Below, piece by piece: positions 1-8,536 of a DNA stretch of 34,247 nt. The notes beneath the pieces are model-generated. The model was not told where the DNA came from, made no database searches, and saw nothing but the letters and a program-made list of their open reading frames with translations. The translations under genes were made by a program, and so were the position numbers. The DNA comes from Vampirovibrionales bacterium. Lineage in GTDB: Bacteria; Cyanobacteriota; Vampirovibrionia; Vampirovibrionales; JAGQHJ01. The stretch covers positions 1 to 34,247 of the forward strand of contig JANWIO010000151.1 of NCBI GenBank assembly GCA_025449835.1. The letters are read 5' to 3'. Each line of letters starts with the position of its first letter. Position 1 is the stretch's first letter.

Positions 1-1
1 G

Positions 2-226
2 CACCTTGCAGCAAGTTTAAAAAATTTCTTACTGAGTCCCGTTGTGCCTCTTATTGGCTATTTTGGGCTTGATAATACTGGAATCACGGAATTAATCAGT
101 AAAGACAGCCCAATGCTACAGAGTATTCTTGGAGAGGGGTTTGGACACATTGGGGCGTGTTATTCACTTCACTACGTTATTAAGTCCCTATCCCATATAG
201 GAAAAGCATTAAAAGGAAGTTCTTAG
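2..226 (+). CDS. 3' end of an unrecognised gene (partial)
   Basis: The frame is open from the window edge and ends in TAG at 224-226. A GTG at 44 could start a 60-residue protein, but no ribosome binding site precedes it and the frame stays open upstream (HLAASLKNFLL...), so this is more likely the C-terminus of a longer protein. The visible part is Gly/Ser/His rich with moderately hydrophobic stretches (SPVVPLIGYFGL, HIGACYSLHYVIKSL) and a basic end (GKALKGSS). I recognise no family and propose no function. Confidence 0.45.
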   Translation, partial: HLAASLKNFLLSPVVPLIGYFGLDNTGITELISKDSPMLQSILGEGFGHIGACYSLHYVIKSLSHIGKALKGSS

Positions 227-362
227 GGAAATATCACAAAAACACAATTGGAGGATGTAATATGAAGCGCCTTCTCTGAGCAATGTATTTTATTTTTAGG
301 AACTGATCTGGCACAATACGGGGTAGCAGTTCATTCCAATATTATGATAGTGAGAGGTTTAT

Positions 363-3110
363 ATGATGCGGAAACCCATTCAACGGAAGTTTTTTCATAA
401 ATCCATATCGATTGCAGCGTTGGCAACCTTTGTGTTGCCTTTAAATTTGCTAACGGCTGTTAGCTGGAGTACTGTGGATACTGCGCCCCAGATTTACCAT
501 ACCATTTTGCCTTCGGGACAGCAGGTGTATGTGCAAGAAATCCATACCCAGCCCATTGTAACCATTGATACCTGGGTGAATACCGGCTCGGCGCAAGAAG
601 TCCCTCATGATAATGGTGTTTCCCACTTTTTAGAGCATTTAACTTTTAAAGGAACGCTTCATCATAAACCTGGCGAAATTGATCGCATTTTAGAATCCCA
701 TGGGGCAGAATTTAATGCCGCTACCAGTGACGATTTTACCCATTTTCATATTACGATGCCCGCTTCATTTTTGCCGATAGCGGCAAAGCTGCAAGCGGAT
801 ATGCTGATGAATGCCAGCATTAATCCACCAGAATTGACCCATGAGCGTAAAGTGGTTCAGGAAGAAATTAACCGTTCTCTCGATTCTCCAGGACGTAAGG
901 CCTACATCGCTTTGGATAAACTGCTTTTTGCAGGGCATCCCTATGCTATGGATACGTTAGGCCCTAAATACAATATTCAAACTTTGCCGCGGCAGGAAAT
1001 TTTAGGGTATTACCATAAATGGTATCAACTCAAAAACTTTAAAACAGTTGTGGTGGGAGATGTGAACCATCAGCAAGTGGCGGCCTTGATTCAGAAAGTA
1101 TTTGACCAAGCCTATGCTGAGCAAACCCGACCCAAAGCTGGTATTCCTCATTTTGAGCCAGTTCACCCCTTAACGCATCCGAAGTCAACGGTATTTAGTG
1201 ATCCCAATATTGCTGCGGAAGAGTTTGAGCTGGGCTTCCAAGCACCCTCTGTTAAAGGTCGTTCTGAAAACGATGCCTTGGATATTGCAGCCAGTATTTT
1301 GGGCCAAGGGAGTAGCTCTCGCTTATACCAAGACTTAAAAGAAAAACAGCAATTGGTGAATGAAATATCTGTGGATAATGGCACCCAACGCCAGGCAGGT
1401 GTGTTTGCTGTTTACGCAGCAATGAAACCCAAAAATCGGGAAGCTGCTAAAAAAGCCATTTTAAAAGAATTGGAACGTTTTAAAGCTCAAGGGCCAACGC
1501 CTGCAGAAATGCAAAAAGCAAAAACACAGGTGATTAAAGACTTTGCTTTTTTAAACGAATCAACAGGCGGTGTTGCTGAGTCTATTGGGTACAGTGTAAC
1601 TATTGGCAAACTAAGCGACTATTCGGAATACGTCAATAATATTCAAAAAGTGACGGCTCAAGAGGTCCAAGCGGCAGCGCAAAAGTATTTAAACTTTGAC
1701 AAAGCGGCCATGGTGGAAGAAATTCCTGGCGCAAAGGATGCAGGCGCTACACAACAAGAGCAGCAAAATATTGCATTGTTACAAAATGCGGCAAAAGTCC
1801 CTGTGGCGTCTTCTCAAAATGCCATGAAAACTGTTCAAAATACGGCTCAGGTTTCTAAAGTTGTCCTCCCGGATGGGGCCACATTGTTGCTAAAACCTTC
1901 GCCGACAACCCAGACGGTTGCCATTGATATTTTTGCAAAAGGCGGTCGCCTGGCTGAATCCAAACCGGGTGTTCCTCAGTTAACCAGTAGTCTACTTTTA
2001 AAGGGAACCAAAAGTAGGACTGAAGCACAAATTAGTGATGAACTTGGTCGTTTAGGTCTTTCCTTAGATGCTTCCAGTGATAATGATACTTTTCAAATTA
2101 CGGGTACCTGTGTTGCTGGGGATTTTAGCAAATTACTGTTAATCCTTCAGGATGTCTTGCAAAATCCGACGTTTTCACAAAGTGAACTTGATAAAACCCG
2201 AGCTGATTTGATTGAAGCCTTAAAAACAGGTCGTAATCAGCCCAGCAGCTTGATGTTTGAAAACATGACCCATGGACTCTATCCCAATCATCCCTATGGG
2301 GCGGTGGGTAAAACGGTGGAGGAAGCCTTGCCAAGTGTTACCCGACAAGACGTTGTTTCTTACTACCACAAAGAGATGCAGCCTAAAAACCTAGTGATCT
2401 CCGTGGCGGGGAACTTTGATCCGGGTCTTGTGAAAACCAGTCTCCAGCAGATTGTTGAAGGCTTGCCGGTAGAAGAAGCCTTTCATGCACCAAAATATCA
2501 GCCTGTCCAACCTCTTTCAAAAAATGTAACGATTATTGCGCATAAGCCCCAACAAGCAGCAACCTGGGTTGGATATGCCTGGTTAGCGCCAGCGATTTCA
2601 ACCCATAAAGATTACCTTACGCTGAAGGTTATTAATGCACTTCTGGGGTCTGGCTTAAGTTCTCGTTTGTTTGTAGATCTTCGGGAAAAGCATGGTTGGG
2701 CTTACCAGGTGAGCAGTATGTTTCCCAGCTCTTTGGAAAAAGGAAGCTTTGCCATGTATATTGGAACGGATCCCCGGAACCTGGAAAATGTCCAAAATGG
2801 CTTTGAGCAGGAAGTCACCCGTCTTTTGACCCAGCCTGTTTCTGCACAAGAACTTCAAGATGCTAAAAATAAGCTAACTGGGACTTTTGCCTTGGCTCAT
2901 GAATCCAATGCCAATCAGGCTTATTATCTGGGATTTTATGAGACAATGGGCGTTGGTTATCAGTTTGATAAGGAGTATCCACAGTTGGTGCAGCAAATTA
3001 CACCACAGGATGTCCAACGGGTGGCAAAAGAAATTTTCGGCCAGCCCAGAGTCGTTTCTATCGTGGATCCCAAAGAGGTTATTGGTCAACTAAACACCCA
3101 TGAAAATTAA
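363..3110 (+). CDS. Exported tandem-domain M16 (pitrilysin-family) zinc metallopeptidase
   Basis: At 915 residues this is two M16 halves in one chain. An N-terminal signal sequence (basic MMRKPIQRKFFHK, then a hydrophobic run to about residue 32) points to export. The first half carries the inverted zinc motif HFLEH (H88, E91, H92), with the third ligand at E167/E168 in ERKVVQEEI. The second half, from about residue 495, has the same fold pattern but no HxxEH. Instead it has the SSRLF...REKxGxxY signature (R768, Y781), which in two-subunit M16B enzymes belongs to the inactive substrate-binding partner. The protein therefore looks like a natural fusion of catalytic and non-catalytic subunits acting on peptides outside the cytoplasm. 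GAGG at 354-357 precedes two candidate starts, ATG 363 and ATG 366. The end overlaps thrB by 11 bp, suggesting co-transcription. The family call is firm; the substrate is unknown. Confidence 0.95.
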   Translation: MMRKPIQRKFFHKSISIAALATFVLPLNLLTAVSWSTVDTAPQIYHTILPSGQQVYVQEIHTQPIVTIDTWVNTGSAQEVPHDNGVSHFLEHLTFKGTLHHKPGEIDRILESHGAEFNAATSDDFTHFHITMPASFLPIAAKLQADMLMNASINPPELTHERKVVQEEINRSLDSPGRKAYIALDKLLFAGHPYAMDTLGPKYNIQTLPRQEILGYYHKWYQLKNFKTVVVGDVNHQQVAALIQKVFDQAYAEQTRPKAGIPHFEPVHPLTHPKSTVFSDPNIAAEEFELGFQAPSVKGRSENDALDIAASILGQGSSSRLYQDLKEKQQLVNEISVDNGTQRQAGVFAVYAAMKPKNREAAKKAILKELERFKAQGPTPAEMQKAKTQVIKDFAFLNESTGGVAESIGYSVTIGKLSDYSEYVNNIQKVTAQEVQAAAQKYLNFDKAAMVEEIPGAKDAGATQQEQQNIALLQNAAKVPVASSQNAMKTVQNTAQVSKVVLPDGATLLLKPSPTTQTVAIDIFAKGGRLAESKPGVPQLTSSLLLKGTKSRTEAQISDELGRLGLSLDASSDNDTFQITGTCVAGDFSKLLLILQDVLQNPTFSQSELDKTRADLIEALKTGRNQPSSLMFENMTHGLYPNHPYGAVGKTVEEALPSVTRQDVVSYYHKEMQPKNLVISVAGNFDPGLVKTSLQQIVEGLPVEEAFHAPKYQPVQPLSKNVTIIAHKPQQAATWVGYAWLAPAISTHKDYLTLKVINALLGSGLSSRLFVDLREKHGWAYQVSSMFPSSLEKGSFAMYIGTDPRNLENVQNGFEQEVTRLLTQPVSAQELQDAKNKLTGTFALAHESNANQAYYLGFYETMGVGYQFDKEYPQLVQQITPQDVQRVAKEIFGQPRVVSIVDPKEVIGQLNTHEN

Positions 3111-4005
3111 GGTCCCTGCGACTTCTGCCAATCTCGGACCGGGTTTTGATACGTTGGGGATGGCGCTTCAATTTTATAACCATTTTGAAGCCCATCCTGA
3201 CGATATCCTTTCGGTAGTGTTATCACCCAGCACCTGTGTTCCTGTAGAAGGGCTTTCCTTAACACCTTCTGAAAATTTGTTGGCAAAAGCGTATTGCCAT
3301 TATTTTCAGATTCGTCAATCAGACTTAATTCCAGCAAAACTGGTGATTGAAGCGCATGTGCCCTTATCCCGAGGTCTTGGCAGTAGTTCAACGGCTATTG
3401 TTGCGGGGTTGTATCTGGCCAATGCCATGCACCCTAAGCCCCTTAACAAGGTTGATTTGGTTTCGATGGCTGTGGACATGGAAGGTCACCCGGACAACGT
3501 GGTGCCTGCATTGTTGGGTGGTGTGCGCTGTTGCTTAAGTGATCACAGGTCATTCTCTATGGATTGGCCCGAAAAATGGGGCATGATATTGGTGATTCTG
3601 CCAGAGCCAGTCAGTACTCATGACGCAAGAACCATTATGCCTGCCCATTATTCTCAGCAAGAAGCCGTTGCCACTGTTCGAGGGATTGCAGCATGGATTT
3701 ATGCCGTAGAACATCAGGATGAATCATTGTTCCAGTATGCCCTGGCTTCGGATACTTTGCACCAACCAGCCCGAAGTAAGCTGATTCCTGAATTTGACAT
3801 TCTCAAGCAATTATTACAGAAAACTAGCGTATTAGGTACTGTCATTAGTGGTTCTGGGTCTGCGTTGGCTGTTTTCACCCCTAACCCAGAGGTGCATCAA
3901 GAGACCCTTGGGCTTTTAAAAGGCTCGGCCAGCAGATTGTCTCACTGTAAAATTATGAACGTGCGCCCGGATTTAGAAGGTGCACGAGAAATTGCTAGTC
4001 ATTAA
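3100..4005 (+). CDS. thrB: Homoserine kinase
   Basis: This GHMP-family kinase phosphorylates L-homoserine with ATP, the step before threonine synthase. Its 301 residues match the usual length. Visible motifs are the N-terminal VPATSANLGPGFDTLG, the glycine/serine ATP loop PLSRGLGSSSTA (residues 88-99), HPDNVVPALLGG, and the C-terminal GTVISGSGSAL motif. The ATG lies inside the end of the M16 gene with no good Shine-Dalgarno nearby, so translation is probably coupled. The 3' end overlaps the convergent pheA by 11 bp. No other threonine genes lie nearby. PheA, the convergent neighbour, belongs to another amino-acid pathway. Confidence 0.96.
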   Translation: MKIKVPATSANLGPGFDTLGMALQFYNHFEAHPDDILSVVLSPSTCVPVEGLSLTPSENLLAKAYCHYFQIRQSDLIPAKLVIEAHVPLSRGLGSSSTAIVAGLYLANAMHPKPLNKVDLVSMAVDMEGHPDNVVPALLGGVRCCLSDHRSFSMDWPEKWGMILVILPEPVSTHDARTIMPAHYSQQEAVATVRGIAAWIYAVEHQDESLFQYALASDTLHQPARSKLIPEFDILKQLLQKTSVLGTVISGSGSALAVFTPNPEVHQETLGLLKGSASRLSHCKIMNVRPDLEGAREIASH

Positions 4006-4858
4006 GCATGCCTAAGACTGGATACACCCCTAAACACTTATAAAACTGGGTTTTTTGTTGTAAAAGGGTTTCTACTGGTGGGGGAATAGAACCCTCAATA
4101 TCCAGGTAAAACAGGTAATCCCCCAGGCTTTTTTTGGTGGGCCGGGATTCGATTTTGCTCATGTTCAGATGATGTTCTGCAAGAAGTGTTAGGATTTCAA
4201 GAAGTGCACCGGGTTTATTTTTAAAAAGCCCAATACAAAGGGATGTTTTCACCGGTGTTTGGGATGGAATGATTAAAAAGTCTGACCCAGCGGTTTCATG
4301 GGCTGAAATGATAAAAAACCGGGTGGCGTTTTGGTCGAGATTGCCGATATTTTCTACCAATATTTCAAGTCCATAGTGTTCTGCGGCTTTGGTTGATCCC
4401 AAAGCGGCATGGGTCTCATCCAGGGATAACAATGCTTTGACAGCTTCAGATGTGGATGATGCGGGAATAAATTTGACGTCTTTACCCAGAAGTGTGTATA
4501 GAGCTTCTCGGCACTGGCCAATGGCTTGCGGATGAGAATGAATGTAGGCAATTCCCTTTAAAAATTTGTCGTGACGAATCAAGGCATGCTGAATCGGCCG
4601 GATAAATTCAGCAATAATATGGGTTTTTTCCAAGTTCAGCGCGAGGCTATCTAATACTTCTGCAACGGAGCCCTCCAGCGCATTTTCGGCGGGGATGCAG
4701 CCCATATCTAAAGCGTTTTCTTCTACGGCCTGTATAATGTGAGATAACGTGTCCATGGGGACGGTTAAACCTGAGGCGGATTGACTGTATTTCGAAAGAA
4801 AGCATTCTGTAGCAGATTGAGAATGGGTCCCAACGGGGCCTAGATAACCGATTCGCAA
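3995..4858 (-). CDS. pheA: Prephenate dehydratase with ACT domain
   Basis: This monofunctional enzyme decarboxylates and dehydrates prephenate to phenylpyruvate in phenylalanine synthesis. Its 287 residues match the stand-alone (non chorismate-mutase-fused) form. The catalytic domain shows GYLGPVGTHSQSA at the N-terminus (H where F is usual in GTFS), IPAENALEGSV, and the catalytic TRF triplet at 179-181 within NATRFFII. A C-terminal ACT domain (about 205-275) contains GALLEIL and ESRP (237-240), the phenylalanine-sensing signature, so feedback inhibition by phenylalanine is expected. The start is TTG at 4858-4856, with AGGG 8 nt upstream on the minus strand. The stop is TAG. It converges on thrB with an 11-bp overlap. 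Confidence 0.96.
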   Translation of the reverse strand: MRIGYLGPVGTHSQSATECFLSKYSQSASGLTVPMDTLSHIIQAVEENALDMGCIPAENALEGSVAEVLDSLALNLEKTHIIAEFIRPIQHALIRHDKFLKGIAYIHSHPQAIGQCREALYTLLGKDVKFIPASSTSEAVKALLSLDETHAALGSTKAAEHYGLEILVENIGNLDQNATRFFIISAHETAGSDFLIIPSQTPVKTSLCIGLFKNKPGALLEILTLLAEHHLNMSKIESRPTKKSLGDYLFYLDIEGSIPPPVETLLQQKTQFYKCLGVYPVLGMLND

Positions 4859-5029
4859 AGCAAAATCCCTTTTTCTTTATCTCTGGGGAATGGGCTTATT
4901 ATAAAACGCCCTGGTTGCTGAAAGCCAATTTGAATTTGAGACAAAATACCCTATGCCGGGTTTACCGTGCGAAGGGCACAGAAAAAACCCAAGTGGCGAA
5001 ATAGACAAGACCGAGCTTAAAGCTATTTT

Positions 5030-5365
5030 TTAACCATTGGCAAATGTCTTAAAGGAACGCTGAATATCATCAGAGATCACTTTTCGGACTGCATCCATTT
5101 CTGTTGTAACCGCTTTTTGCTGAGCTTTGACCAACTCAAGACGCATATCAATGCCTTTTTCAACTTCAGCCAACTGAGCTTGTCGAACTTCAATAATCTG
5201 TGCCTGAGCGCTTCCTGGCATCATGTTTGATGTCAGAGAAAATAAGCTGGATGCAACGGATTGCAACTGCATTAAATTCTCTGTCAACTGGTTCATTTGA
5301 AGCTCTAAGTCATTGTTGCGAGCTGTTAACAGCATGTCGCGTGCCATTTCAGCAGCGAAACTCAT
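5030..5365 (-). CDS. Small coiled-coil protein of unknown function
   Basis: This 111-residue soluble protein has no signal peptide or membrane segment. The sequence is almost wholly helix-forming, with two heptad-like blocks (about residues 15-45, NNDLELQMNQLTENLMQLQ, and about 58-95, AQAQIIEVRQAQLAEVEKG) separated by a Ser/Pro/Gly break (SLTSNMMPGSA). A helical hairpin or oligomerising coiled coil is likely. It is a real gene by its start: AGGAG at 5375-5379 sits 9 nt before ATG 5365-5363. It has an AT-rich upstream region of its own and lies 171 bp from pheA on the same strand, so it may be monocistronic. The shape recalls small adaptor, chaperone or filament-associated proteins, but I recognise no family. 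Confidence 0.8.
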   Translation of the reverse strand: MSFAAEMARDMLLTARNNDLELQMNQLTENLMQLQSVASSLFSLTSNMMPGSAQAQIIEVRQAQLAEVEKGIDMRLELVKAQQKAVTTEMDAVRKVISDDIQRSFKTFANG

Positions 5366-5655
5366 ACGCGAAATCTCCTAAAACATTTTCCTACCATCGA
5401 AAAGAGACTATAAAAAAGAACGAAATAGAGAGAATTAACATTATCTAAATATATAAAAACAATTTATTAACTTTTTGTGCCAATTGTTAACGAATGTTTC
5501 TTTTCCTGGGGCGCTTTCGCCCGGAATAGGCGCTGGTTATTTGGAGTTTGAGGAATTGTGATTGAGAGGAGAGGTTGAGTTTCCATGCCAGGCAAACTTA
5601 CGGTAAAATCTTTAAGAGCTCTTTGTTTAGAAGCTGTTGAGATTGATTTGGAGCG
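5366..5655. other. 290-bp divergent intergenic region
   Basis: This separates the coiled-coil gene (-) from trmFO (+). The left part (about 5395-5475) is very AT rich and probably holds both promoters, but I could not fix a convincing -35/-10 pair. At 5509-5522 there is a perfect 5-bp stem with a CTTT loop (GGGCG/CGCCC). It has no T tract on either side, so it is a leader structure rather than a terminator. From 5567 a strong purine-rich ribosome binding site leads into a 25-codon ORF starting at 5585, described separately. Confidence 0.6.
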
Positions 5656-5662
5656 GTGTTAA
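5585..5662 (+). CDS. 25-codon upstream ORF, possibly coupled to trmFO
   Basis: ATG 5585 is preceded by AGGAGAGG (5567-5574), among the best ribosome binding sites in the window. The frame encodes MPGKLTVKSLRALCLEAVEI plus five more residues and ends in TAA at 5660-5662, inside the first codons of the annotated trmFO frame. The peptide looks like an amphipathic helix and matches no family I know. It could be a leader peptide that couples translation to trmFO, a small protein, or a chance ORF. The ribosome binding site is the only strong evidence. Confidence 0.35.
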   Translation: MPGKLTVKSLRALCLEAVEIDLERC

Positions 5663-7062
5663 TCTTGGTACATCCGAAAATTGCGATAATTGGTGGCGGC
5701 TTGGCTGGATCAGAGGCTGCTCTACAGTTTGCAAAAAGAAATATTCCGGTAACCCTTTATGAAATGAAGCCGTTAAAACGATCTTCGGCACATCATTCCG
5801 ATGAGCTTGCAGAAATTGTTTGTAGCAATAGTTTTGGGAATCTACAACTTTCCACAGCCAGCGGTTTACTGAAGGAAGAGTTGCGCAGGCTGGATTGTCA
5901 GCTCATTAAAACGGCTGATCGCCTTGCCGTACCTGCGGGTAATGCGCTCGCTGTTGATCGGGAAAGTTTTTCAAAGGCCATCACCGAACAAGTCGCTCAA
6001 ATGCCTCAAATTACAAGAGTCTCTGAAGATGTCACTGCATTACCAGAAGATGCCGATTATGTGATCATTGCCACAGGCCCTCTCACCTCATCGGGGTTGG
6101 TAAGCACCCTGCAAGAATTACTCCAACAGCAGCAACTTTACTTTTTTGACGCTGCGGCGCCCATTGTGACCAAAGATTCGATTAATTTTGAGGTGGCCTT
6201 TTTTCAAAACCGGTACAACAAGTCTGCTCAAGATGTAGAAGGCACAGGCAATTATATTAATTGCCCCTTAAATAAAGAGCAGTATTTGGCCCTTGTGGCA
6301 CATATTCTGGACTCTGAAAAAACACCCTTAAAATCCTTTGAGGCCAATGAGACCCGTTTCTTTGAAAGTTGTTTACCCATTGAGGTTTTGGCGAGTCGCG
6401 GTGTGGATACCTTGCGCTATGGTCCTTTAAAACCGGTGGGTATAGTTGATCCTGCTACTGAAAAAAGGCCCTATGCCGTCATTCAATTGCGCCAGGATAA
6501 TCTGGAAGGCACCCTTTATAACATGGTAGGGTTTCAAACCAACTTGAAATGGGGGGCGCAAAAAGAAATGATGCAGCTGATTCCAGGCTTAGAAAATGCA
6601 GAAGTGGTTCGCTACGGGGTCATGCACCGAAATACTTTTTTAAACAGCCCAGCCGTTTTACAACCAACGATGCAACTTCGCCAATTCCCTCAAATTCTCA
6701 TTGCAGGCCAACTTACCGGAGTTGAGGGGTATACAGAGTCTATTGCTTCGGGCTTAAGGGCGAGTTTAACCCTTATCGAATTGCTTCATGGAGAGACTCC
6801 CAATCCCTTCCCCTCAGATTGTATGATGGGGGCCTTATTTCAGTATATTACCCGTACAGAAGCCAAGCATTTTCAACCCATTAATAGTAACTGGGGCATT
6901 TTACCCCCATTGGCAGAATCCATTCGAGACCGTAAAGCTCGGAATGAGGCTTTGGCGAAACGAGCTTTAAGTGCTTTGGACAGGTTTATTTCTTCTGAAA
7001 AATCGCTTGGCTTATCACCATCGGTCTTTGCTGTGCCAACTGCTGAACCGATAAGGTCGTAA
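5656..7062 (+). CDS. trmFO: Methylenetetrahydrofolate-tRNA-(uracil-5-)-methyltransferase TrmFO
   Basis: This flavoprotein makes 5-methyluridine at position 54 of the tRNA T-loop, using methylene-tetrahydrofolate as carbon donor and FAD as reductant/carrier, unlike SAM-dependent TrmA. It shows the FAD-binding Rossmann motif IIGGGLAGSEAA (11-22), the AEIVCSNSFG motif with the conserved cysteine C56, VDRESFSKAIT, and ESCLPIEVLASRGVDTLRYG with the second conserved cysteine C239. At 468 residues it is somewhat longer than usual because of a C-terminal tail that overlaps nuoN. GTG 5656 gives the longest frame, but GGAG (5650-5653) lies only 2 nt before it and 11 nt before TTG 5665, so MVHPKIAIIGGG... 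from 5665 is the better start on that evidence. It is a lone gene, preceded by a short ORF. Confidence 0.97.
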   Translation: MLILVHPKIAIIGGGLAGSEAALQFAKRNIPVTLYEMKPLKRSSAHHSDELAEIVCSNSFGNLQLSTASGLLKEELRRLDCQLIKTADRLAVPAGNALAVDRESFSKAITEQVAQMPQITRVSEDVTALPEDADYVIIATGPLTSSGLVSTLQELLQQQQLYFFDAAAPIVTKDSINFEVAFFQNRYNKSAQDVEGTGNYINCPLNKEQYLALVAHILDSEKTPLKSFEANETRFFESCLPIEVLASRGVDTLRYGPLKPVGIVDPATEKRPYAVIQLRQDNLEGTLYNMVGFQTNLKWGAQKEMMQLIPGLENAEVVRYGVMHRNTFLNSPAVLQPTMQLRQFPQILIAGQLTGVEGYTESIASGLRASLTLIELLHGETPNPFPSDCMMGALFQYITRTEAKHFQPINSNWGILPPLAESIRDRKARNEALAKRALSALDRFISSEKSLGLSPSVFAVPTAEPIRS

Positions 7063-8536
7063 ATTGATAAAAGGGTGATGCAAAAATCCCCAGCAACAAC
7101 GTTGCAAACACACAGAAGGATAAAGCCGTTGAAAGTGCCGAGGATGTTGGAGCACTGTCTGAAATTGCTTCCACTTCTGCGGAGGGCTCTTTAACCACCA
7201 TCAGGCGAATGATGTTGAGATAGTATGCCATAGAGATGGTGCTGTTTAACAGGGCAATAATAACAAGCCAAATATATACAGGGCCAGCCAATGCAACCGA
7301 TTGAAACAGGAAGAACTTCGCAAAGAACCCGGCGGTGATGGGAATGCCTGTTAAAGAGAGTAAACAGATACTAAACCCAAAGGTTAACCAGGGGCGTTTC
7401 TGAACCAATCCACTAAAAGCCGTAATTTCATCCGTTTGGGTGAGCGTACTAAACGCAATCACGGCCGCAAAAGCACCTAGGTTCATAAAGAGGTAAGTAA
7501 CGAGGTAGAAAAGCAAACTGCTAACACTCACGCTGGTGCCAACCACCAAACCAAGAAGCATATAGCCTGCATGTGCAACGGTGCTGTATGCCAAAAGACG
7601 TTTTGCATTGTGTTGTTTGAGCGCCACAAAGTTACCAATGATCATGGAAAGAACCGCCAGAATACCCCAAATCACAGCCCATTCTGCAAAACCTGAGAAT
7701 AGAATAAGGAGCATCCGAATGGTAATGGCAAAAGCAGCGGTTTTAGAGACAACGGATAAAAAGGCTGAAACTGGTGTTGGAGCGCCTTCATAAACATCTG
7801 GAGCCCACATATGAAAAGGCGCTGCTGAGAGTTTAAAGCCTAAAGCGGCAACAATCATTAACATAATGACAATCAAGGTTGGGTGAACCACTCCGTGATA
7901 ATGAACCAGAGCAATACCAATGTCTTGGAAGTTGGTGGATCCGGCCAACCCATAAACGAGAGAAAGTCCAAACAAGAAGACGGCGGTTCCCATACCACCA
8001 TAAATCAGATATTTAAGTGAGGCTTCTGCACTTTTAATGGTTCGCCGAAAATAACCTGCCAGAATGTATGAGGTAATACTGAGTGTTTCTAGGGCGACGA
8101 ACACCATAATTAAGTCATTTGAGCTGGCCAAAAGCATACCGCCCAATGATGCACCCATAATCAAGACGTAAAAATCTGATACGATACGTGTGTTTTTTTC
8201 CAAAAACCGGTGAGAAATGGCAATGGTGACGCCTGCACCGAGTAAAATCAGCATCCGCATCAGATACCCGAACATGTCAATGGTGATACTGCTATAAGCT
8301 GCTTTTTGAGGGGTGATAACGGGTACTCTTAGAAAGGTCCAGGCCAACGCCGACAGTGCCAACAAAACCGTGATTAAAGAGACTTGCATGAGGGCATAAT
8401 TCTCTTCGGAAGTTTTCTTGGGGTTAAAAATGGTGAGGCAAAGCACAACCAAAAGACCCAGGGTTAAAATGCCTTCAGGTAGGAGATAAAACAAATTCTG
8501 TTGGCTCATCACAGTCAGTGAAGACAAATCAAACAT
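6986..8536 (-). CDS. nuoN: NADH-quinone oxidoreductase (complex I) subunit N
   Basis: This is an antiporter-like, proton-pumping membrane subunit, 516 residues with about fourteen hydrophobic segments. The family signature is clear: FHMWAPDVYEGAPTPVSAFL followed by a lysine-containing helix (SKTAAFA), plus ALETLSITSYILAG in the helix carrying the pump glutamate. It is the last gene of the nuo operon. ATG 8536 shares its A with the nuoM stop (TAATG) and has AAGGAG 10 nt upstream, so translation is coupled. The C-terminal end runs 77 bp into the end of the convergent trmFO. No terminator separates the two genes. Confidence 0.96.
   Translation of the reverse strand: MFDLSSLTVMSQQNLFYLLPEGILTLGLLVVLCLTIFNPKKTSEENYALMQVSLITVLLALSALAWTFLRVPVITPQKAAYSSITIDMFGYLMRMLILLGAGVTIAISHRFLEKNTRIVSDFYVLIMGASLGGMLLASSNDLIMVFVALETLSITSYILAGYFRRTIKSAEASLKYLIYGGMGTAVFLFGLSLVYGLAGSTNFQDIGIALVHYHGVVHPTLIVIMLMIVAALGFKLSAAPFHMWAPDVYEGAPTPVSAFLSVVSKTAAFAITIRMLLILFSGFAEWAVIWGILAVLSMIIGNFVALKQHNAKRLLAYSTVAHAGYMLLGLVVGTSVSVSSLLFYLVTYLFMNLGAFAAVIAFSTLTQTDEITAFSGLVQKRPWLTFGFSICLLSLTGIPITAGFFAKFFLFQSVALAGPVYIWLVIIALLNSTISMAYYLNIIRLMVVKEPSAEVEAISDSAPTSSALSTALSFCVFATLLLGIFASPFYQFTTLSVQQLAQQRPMVISQAIFQKK

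Noticed and set aside
5509-5522. Intrinsic terminator (GC-rich stem)
   Set aside because: The stem is perfect but no run of T follows on either strand.
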